Source: Cryptosporangium arvum DSM 44712
GTDB lineage: Bacteria > Actinomycetota > Actinomycetes > Mycobacteriales > Cryptosporangiaceae
Direction: 5' to 3'
NCBI RefSeq assembly: GCF_000585375.1
Contig: NZ_KK073874.1
Span: 1,674,001-1,738,000, forward strand
Length of the DNA: 64,000 bases
Below the pieces are notes generated by a model. The model was given only the letters and a program-made list of their open reading frames with translations, did no database searches and was not told the DNA's origin. Position 1 is the first letter of the stretch. Each line of letters begins with the position of its first letter. This document shows positions 60,436 to 64,000 of this stretch, piece after piece. A program made the position numbers and the translations under genes.

Positions 60436-62347
60436 CCGACGCCACCCGGCGCAGCAGTTCGGGCACGATCCACTCGGCCGACTCGACGGTGAAGTGCAGT
60501 CCGTCGGGGCGCGGGGTCTTCCCGCCGACCGTGTCGGGGCAGCGCTCGCCCTCACAGAGCAGGTCGTTGAGCGAGAGCGCGCTGACCCGCCCGCCGAACT
60601 CCTCGGCCACGTTCTCGCGGAGCGCGGTGTAGGAGTCGACGACCGCGTCGGTCGCGGTGCGCGCGCAGGCCGAGTCGCTGTGGCCGAGCCGGCGGCACAG
60701 CGACTCGGACATCGGGGTGGTGTCGATCCACACCACCCGGGCGCCGCCCGAGGTCAGCCGGGACATCGTGGCCCGGAGCCGCTCGGCCACGAACGCCTTG
60801 TGCGCGTCGGTGTCCGCGTCCAGCGGGTCGCCGTCGGCGCCGCGCACACGGTAGGTCTCCCAGCGCGAGTGCACCAGGATCACGTCGGGCCGCACTTCGT
60901 CGAGCAGCCGCTGCTGGACGGTGGGCACCACCTCGGGGCAGATCGCCCCGGTGCTCCACGGCGACCCGTCGGCCTCCACCATCAGCAGGCCCTCGACCGA
61001 GCAGGAGCTGACGCTGGCGTCGGTGTACGACCAGTTGCGTTCCTTCGCGGCCTCGGCCAGGCCCGGGGCCAGGCTCTTGACCACCGAGTCACCGACCGTG
61101 GCCAGGCGGAGCTGGGTCGTGGTGCCGGCGGCGACGAACGTGCGCGGCGTCGAGAGCGTCCGGACGTCCTTCGGCTCGATCGGTACCGGCGCGGTGGCCG
61201 CCGCCGTGCCGGCGAGCGTGACGCCGACGACCGCCGCGATCGCGGTGGGGGCGGCGAACGCGATCCGCGGTCCGGTGAAGACCCGTCCGCGCCGGATCGG
61301 CTGTTCCACCAGGTAGTACGACGCGGTGGCGAGCGCGAGGGTGCCGCCGATCTTGACGCCGACCTCGACGGCGCCGGTGGTCGTCCCGGCGTCGTCCACC
61401 CAGCAGTAGACCGGCCAGTGCCAGAGGTAGATGCCGTAGGAGAGCCGTCCGGCCCACACCACCGGGGCCCGGGTGAGCAATCGCGCCGGGTGGTCGATCG
61501 TGCCCAGCACCAGCACGGCGGCGACGAGCGCGAACACGACGGCGCCGCCTCGGTAGAACCCCACCCACTCGTCGGGCATCAGCACGAACGCGCCCAGCAC
61601 CGCGATGCCCGCCGCCACGGTGTGAGCCCGCCGGAGCGGGCCGATCCGGAGGCGCACGAGGGCGGCGCCGGCACCGATGAGGAGTTCGTGGACGCGGGTG
61701 TCGGTGCCGTAGTAGGCCCGCGAGGGGTCGTCGGCCTGGTAGCGCACGGCCATGAGCACGGCCGACACGGTCGCGAGCACGGCGATGACCAGGCCGAGTC
61801 CCTTGACGCCCAGGGCGCGCAGCACGACCAGCACCAGCAGCGGCCAGACCAGGTAGAACTGCTCCTCGATCGCCAGCGACCAGGCGTGACGCAGCGGCGA
61901 CGGGGCCGCGAAGGCGTCGAAATAGGATTGGCCGGAGCCGATCAGGTGCCAGTTCGCGCCGTAGAAGATCGTCCACAGGCCATCCGCGCGCAGCGTGGCG
62001 AGCTGCGACGGATCCACCGTCCGCCACCCGACCGCCATCACCGCGGTCACCACCAGCAGCGCCGCCGGGAGCAGGCGGCGCACCCGGCGGAGCCAGAACC
62101 GCCCGAGGTCCACCCGGCCCCGGGCCCGCCACTCCTCGACCAGCAGCGTCGTGATCAGGAAACCCGACAGGACGAAGAACAGGTCGACGCCGAGGAAGCC
62201 ACCGGGCAACCACGGCGCACCGAGGTGGTACACGAGCACGGCACCGACCGCGATCGCCCGCAGACCGTCGAGAGCCGGGCGGTAACCGAGCGTCCCGTCG
62301 CTGCCAGTGGTACGGACCGGGGGAACGAGCGCGGCTGAAGAGGTCAT
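60419..62347 (-). CDS. Membrane acyltransferase (OafA type) with SGNH-like C-terminal domain
   Basis: A 642-residue protein. The N-terminal acyltransferase-3 domain has ten or eleven helices (RPALDGLRAIAVGAVLVYHL; FFVLSGFLIT; HAWSLAIEEQFYLVWPLL with the catalytic His). The C-terminal extracellular part starts RLATVGDSVVKSL (GDS block) and ends with DGLHFTVESAEWIV (His block), as in SGNH esterases. Such proteins O-acetylate cell-wall or surface polysaccharides. Confidence 0.9.
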   Translation of the reverse strand: MTSSAALVPPVRTTGSDGTLGYRPALDGLRAIAVGAVLVYHLGAPWLPGGFLGVDLFFVLSGFLITTLLVEEWRARGRVDLGRFWLRRVRRLLPAALLVVTAVMAVGWRTVDPSQLATLRADGLWTIFYGANWHLIGSGQSYFDAFAAPSPLRHAWSLAIEEQFYLVWPLLVLVVLRALGVKGLGLVIAVLATVSAVLMAVRYQADDPSRAYYGTDTRVHELLIGAGAALVRLRIGPLRRAHTVAAGIAVLGAFVLMPDEWVGFYRGGAVVFALVAAVLVLGTIDHPARLLTRAPVVWAGRLSYGIYLWHWPVYCWVDDAGTTTGAVEVGVKIGGTLALATASYYLVEQPIRRGRVFTGPRIAFAAPTAIAAVVGVTLAGTAAATAPVPIEPKDVRTLSTPRTFVAAGTTTQLRLATVGDSVVKSLAPGLAEAAKERNWSYTDASVSSCSVEGLLMVEADGSPWSTGAICPEVVPTVQQRLLDEVRPDVILVHSRWETYRVRGADGDPLDADTDAHKAFVAERLRATMSRLTSGGARVVWIDTTPMSESLCRRLGHSDSACARTATDAVVDSYTALRENVAEEFGGRVSALSLNDLLCEGERCPDTVGGKTPRPDGLHFTVESAEWIVPELLRRVASVTKLP

Positions 62348-62385
62348 CCTGGCCGACGTTAGCCAGCGAAACTGTGGACCAAACG

Positions 62386-63303
62386 TTACGTCAGAGCGGC
62401 ATATGTCTCAGGTCGGCGGGTCGCGAAGAACGGGAACAGCGTGAGCCAGTCCCGCCGCTGGTCCAGGTCGAGCGTGGCGACGAGCGCCGCGTCGCCGGTG
62501 CGGCCCGCCTCGACCAGCACCCGTCCGTAGGGGTCGGAGATGAACGAGGACCCGTAGAACGTGACGTTCCCCTCGTCGCCCCAGCGGTTCGGCACGACCA
62601 TGAACAGCCCGTTGGTGATGCCGTTGCCGACGATGACGTGCCGCCAGAGCGGTGCGGTGTCGAAGTCGGGATGGTCCGGTTCGGTGCCGATCGCGGTGGG
62701 GTAGGCGAGCAGGTCCGCGTCGCCGAGCGCGTACAGCCGTGCGACCTCCGGGAACCACTGGTCCCAACAGGTCGGCAGCCCGATCCGCGCGTTCTCGTAC
62801 CCGACCGGCGCGTAGGCGTCCGGATCGTTCGGGCCCGGCCGGAAGTACCGGTCCTCGTAGTAGCCCGCGGTCTGCGGGATGTGGGTCTTGCGCCGCCGGC
62901 CGAGCAGGGTTCCGTCCGGGGCGACCAGGAACGCGGTGTTGTAGCCCAGCCCGTCGTCGCCCGGATGCCTTTCGAAGATCGAGGCGTGGACGGCCGCGCC
63001 GGCGGCCCTGGCCGCAGCGGCGACGAACCGGCGGGTCGGGCCGGTGTCCAGGTCCTCGGCCGACGCCGTGGCGTCGCCGACCGGAACCGTGTCGGCCGGA
63101 TAGCGGCTGAGCGTGAGCTCGGGCAGGAACACGATCTGCGCGCCGGCCTCGACGGCGGTGAGCACGCCGTCGAGCAGCACGGTCCGGTGTTCGTCGGGGT
63201 CGGGATGCCAGCGGGTCTGCACCAGCCCGACCGTGAGCGGTGTGCGCTCCGGTGGGCCGGTGCGCGCGGGGGAGTCGGTGGAGGGGGCGACTCGCAGGTA
63301 CAT
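62386..63303 (-). CDS. aguB: N-carbamoylputrescine amidase
   Basis: A 305-residue nitrilase-superfamily enzyme. The catalytic triad is Glu in FLPELTLS, Lys in RRRKTHIPQ and Cys in GLPTCWDQWFPE. It hydrolyses N-carbamoylputrescine to putrescine, CO2 and NH3. The assignment is strongly supported by the agmatine deiminase gene directly upstream with only 3 bases between. Confidence 0.88.
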   Translation of the reverse strand: MYLRVAPSTDSPARTGPPERTPLTVGLVQTRWHPDPDEHRTVLLDGVLTAVEAGAQIVFLPELTLSRYPADTVPVGDATASAEDLDTGPTRRFVAAAARAAGAAVHASIFERHPGDDGLGYNTAFLVAPDGTLLGRRRKTHIPQTAGYYEDRYFRPGPNDPDAYAPVGYENARIGLPTCWDQWFPEVARLYALGDADLLAYPTAIGTEPDHPDFDTAPLWRHVIVGNGITNGLFMVVPNRWGDEGNVTFYGSSFISDPYGRVLVEAGRTGDAALVATLDLDQRRDWLTLFPFFATRRPETYAALT

Positions 63304-63306
63304 GAG

Positions 63307-64000
63307 CTAGGCCTTCGGCTGTTGTTGCGTGATGCAGTGGACGCCACCGCCGAACCGGAAGATGTCGCGGGCGTCGACCTGGACGACGTCCCGGCCGGGG
63401 TAGGCCTCGGCCAGGATCGCGGCCGCCTTCTCGTCCTGCGGATCGTCGAACGCGCACCCGACCACGAACCCGTTGCCGAGGTAGTGGTTGACGTACGAGT
63501 GGTCGACCGGGCGTCCCTCGAACTCGGCGACCGTCGGCGAGGGGAGCTCCACGACCTCCAGACGCCGTCCGGCGGCGTCGGTGGACGTGCGCAGGATCTC
63601 GGCGATCTCCTTCATCGGCGCGTGATCCGGGTGACCGGGATCGGGCTGGGTGTGCACGAGCACGGAGCCAGGCCGCGTGAACGTCGCGACGACGTCGACG
63701 TGGCCGCGGGTACCGAACTCGTCGTAGTCGGCGGTGAGGCCGCGGGGCAGCCAGATCGCGGTGGTGGTGCCGAGCCGCTGGTGCAGCTCGTGCTCGACCT
63801 CGGCGCGGGTCCAGCCCGGGTTGCGGTCGGGGTCGAGCTGCACGGTCTCGGTGAGCAGCACCGTGCCGGCGCCGTCGACGTGCAGGCCACCGCCCTCCTG
63901 GGTGAGTGGCGACCGGTCGACCTCCACCCCGGCGGCGCGGCCGACGAGCGTGCCGAGATGCCGGTCGCGGCCCCAGGCGGCCCAGGACTGGGCGCCCCAG
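63307..64000 (-). CDS. aguA: Agmatine deiminase (5' part outside the window)
   Basis: The gene runs in from the right edge and stops at 63307, giving 231 residues of the C-terminal part. Visible family features are SPLTQEGGG (substrate loop), RGHVDVVATF (His/Asp of the active site) and FRFGGGVHCITQQ with the catalytic Cys. It hydrolyses agmatine to N-carbamoylputrescine and ammonia, and AguB completes the path to putrescine. Confidence 0.9.
   Translation of the reverse strand, partial: WGAQSWAAWGRDRHLGTLVGRAAGVEVDRSPLTQEGGGLHVDGAGTVLLTETVQLDPDRNPGWTRAEVEHELHQRLGTTTAIWLPRGLTADYDEFGTRGHVDVVATFTRPGSVLVHTQPDPGHPDHAPMKEIAEILRTSTDAAGRRLEVVELPSPTVAEFEGRPVDHSYVNHYLGNGFVVGCAFDDPQDEKAAAILAEAYPGRDVVQVDARDIFRFGGGVHCITQQQPKA

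Overview
The window is about 70% GC and reads as the chromosome of an actinobacterium. The signs are dense short operons with ATGA/GTGA overlaps, a mycothiol-type maleylpyruvate-isomerase-fold protein, an F420/LLM oxidoreductase, two MmyB-like XRE regulators, an SCO5389-type small protein and a SigE-type ECF sigma factor. The genus cannot be fixed from sequence alone; a Cryptosporangium- or Micromonospora-like actinomycete would fit, but that is a guess. No rRNA, tRNA, CRISPR array, prophage or insertion sequence was seen.

Region 1 (1-19,200) is a zinc-homeostasis island and the most interesting part. Zur-type dyads related to TGAAAATGATTTTCA stand before an Fe/metallophore-class ABC importer (1016-3881), an MFS exporter (4778-6001), a ribosomal peptide (RiPP) cluster (6091-11385), znuACB (12072-14797), zur itself (14698-15315) and a set of cysteine-free ribosomal proteins L33, S14 and L32 (18399-19044). 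The RiPP cluster has a 62-residue precursor made of a 27-residue tandem repeat, an RRE/ThiF-like partner protein, a CocE-type hydrolase and two YcaO proteins. A perfect Zur palindrome lies 15 bases before the precursor start codon, and a perfect hairpin separates the precursor from the enzymes. The simplest reading is a zinc-starvation-induced peptide, possibly a zinc-binding metallophore exported by the MFS protein and re-imported by the ABC system; that role is inference. In the same island a His-rich protein, an SmtB/CzrA-like zinc sensor and an asparagine-synthetase-like enzyme form a probable zinc-excess operon (18049 down to 15449). The island also holds decayed genes: a DUF4265 gene, an LLM oxidoreductase tail, a YraQ/TIGR03943 permease pair, and an rpmB (L28) gene shrunk to 24 codons.

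Region 2 (19,277-31,740) holds two aldo/keto reductases with an MmyB-like regulator, an AraC regulator divergent from a five-gene kinase/transporter/amine oxidase/SRPBCC/aldehyde dehydrogenase operon, a DM13 protein, a DinB-fold enzyme, a membrane protein, and a decayed LuxR-type fragment with a 33-bp tandem repeat.

Region 3 (31,743-51,403) is ordinary actinobacterial gene content: an ArsR/SRPBCC pair, serine hydrolases, a CPBP protease, a deaminase, PadR with a membrane protein, two c-di-GMP proteins, an ECF sigma operon, TetR with a uridine-kinase-like protein, PAP2, a voltage-gated-type ion channel and a PepSY protein.

Region 4 (51,435-64,000) has a vitamin B12 ABC importer under a cobalamin riboswitch, an unknown membrane/lipoprotein pair, an MMPL transporter with a TetR regulator sharing related dyads, a MurG-like glycosyltransferase, an acyltransferase with an SGNH-like tail, and the agmatine-to-putrescine pair AguB/AguA (AguA runs off the window).
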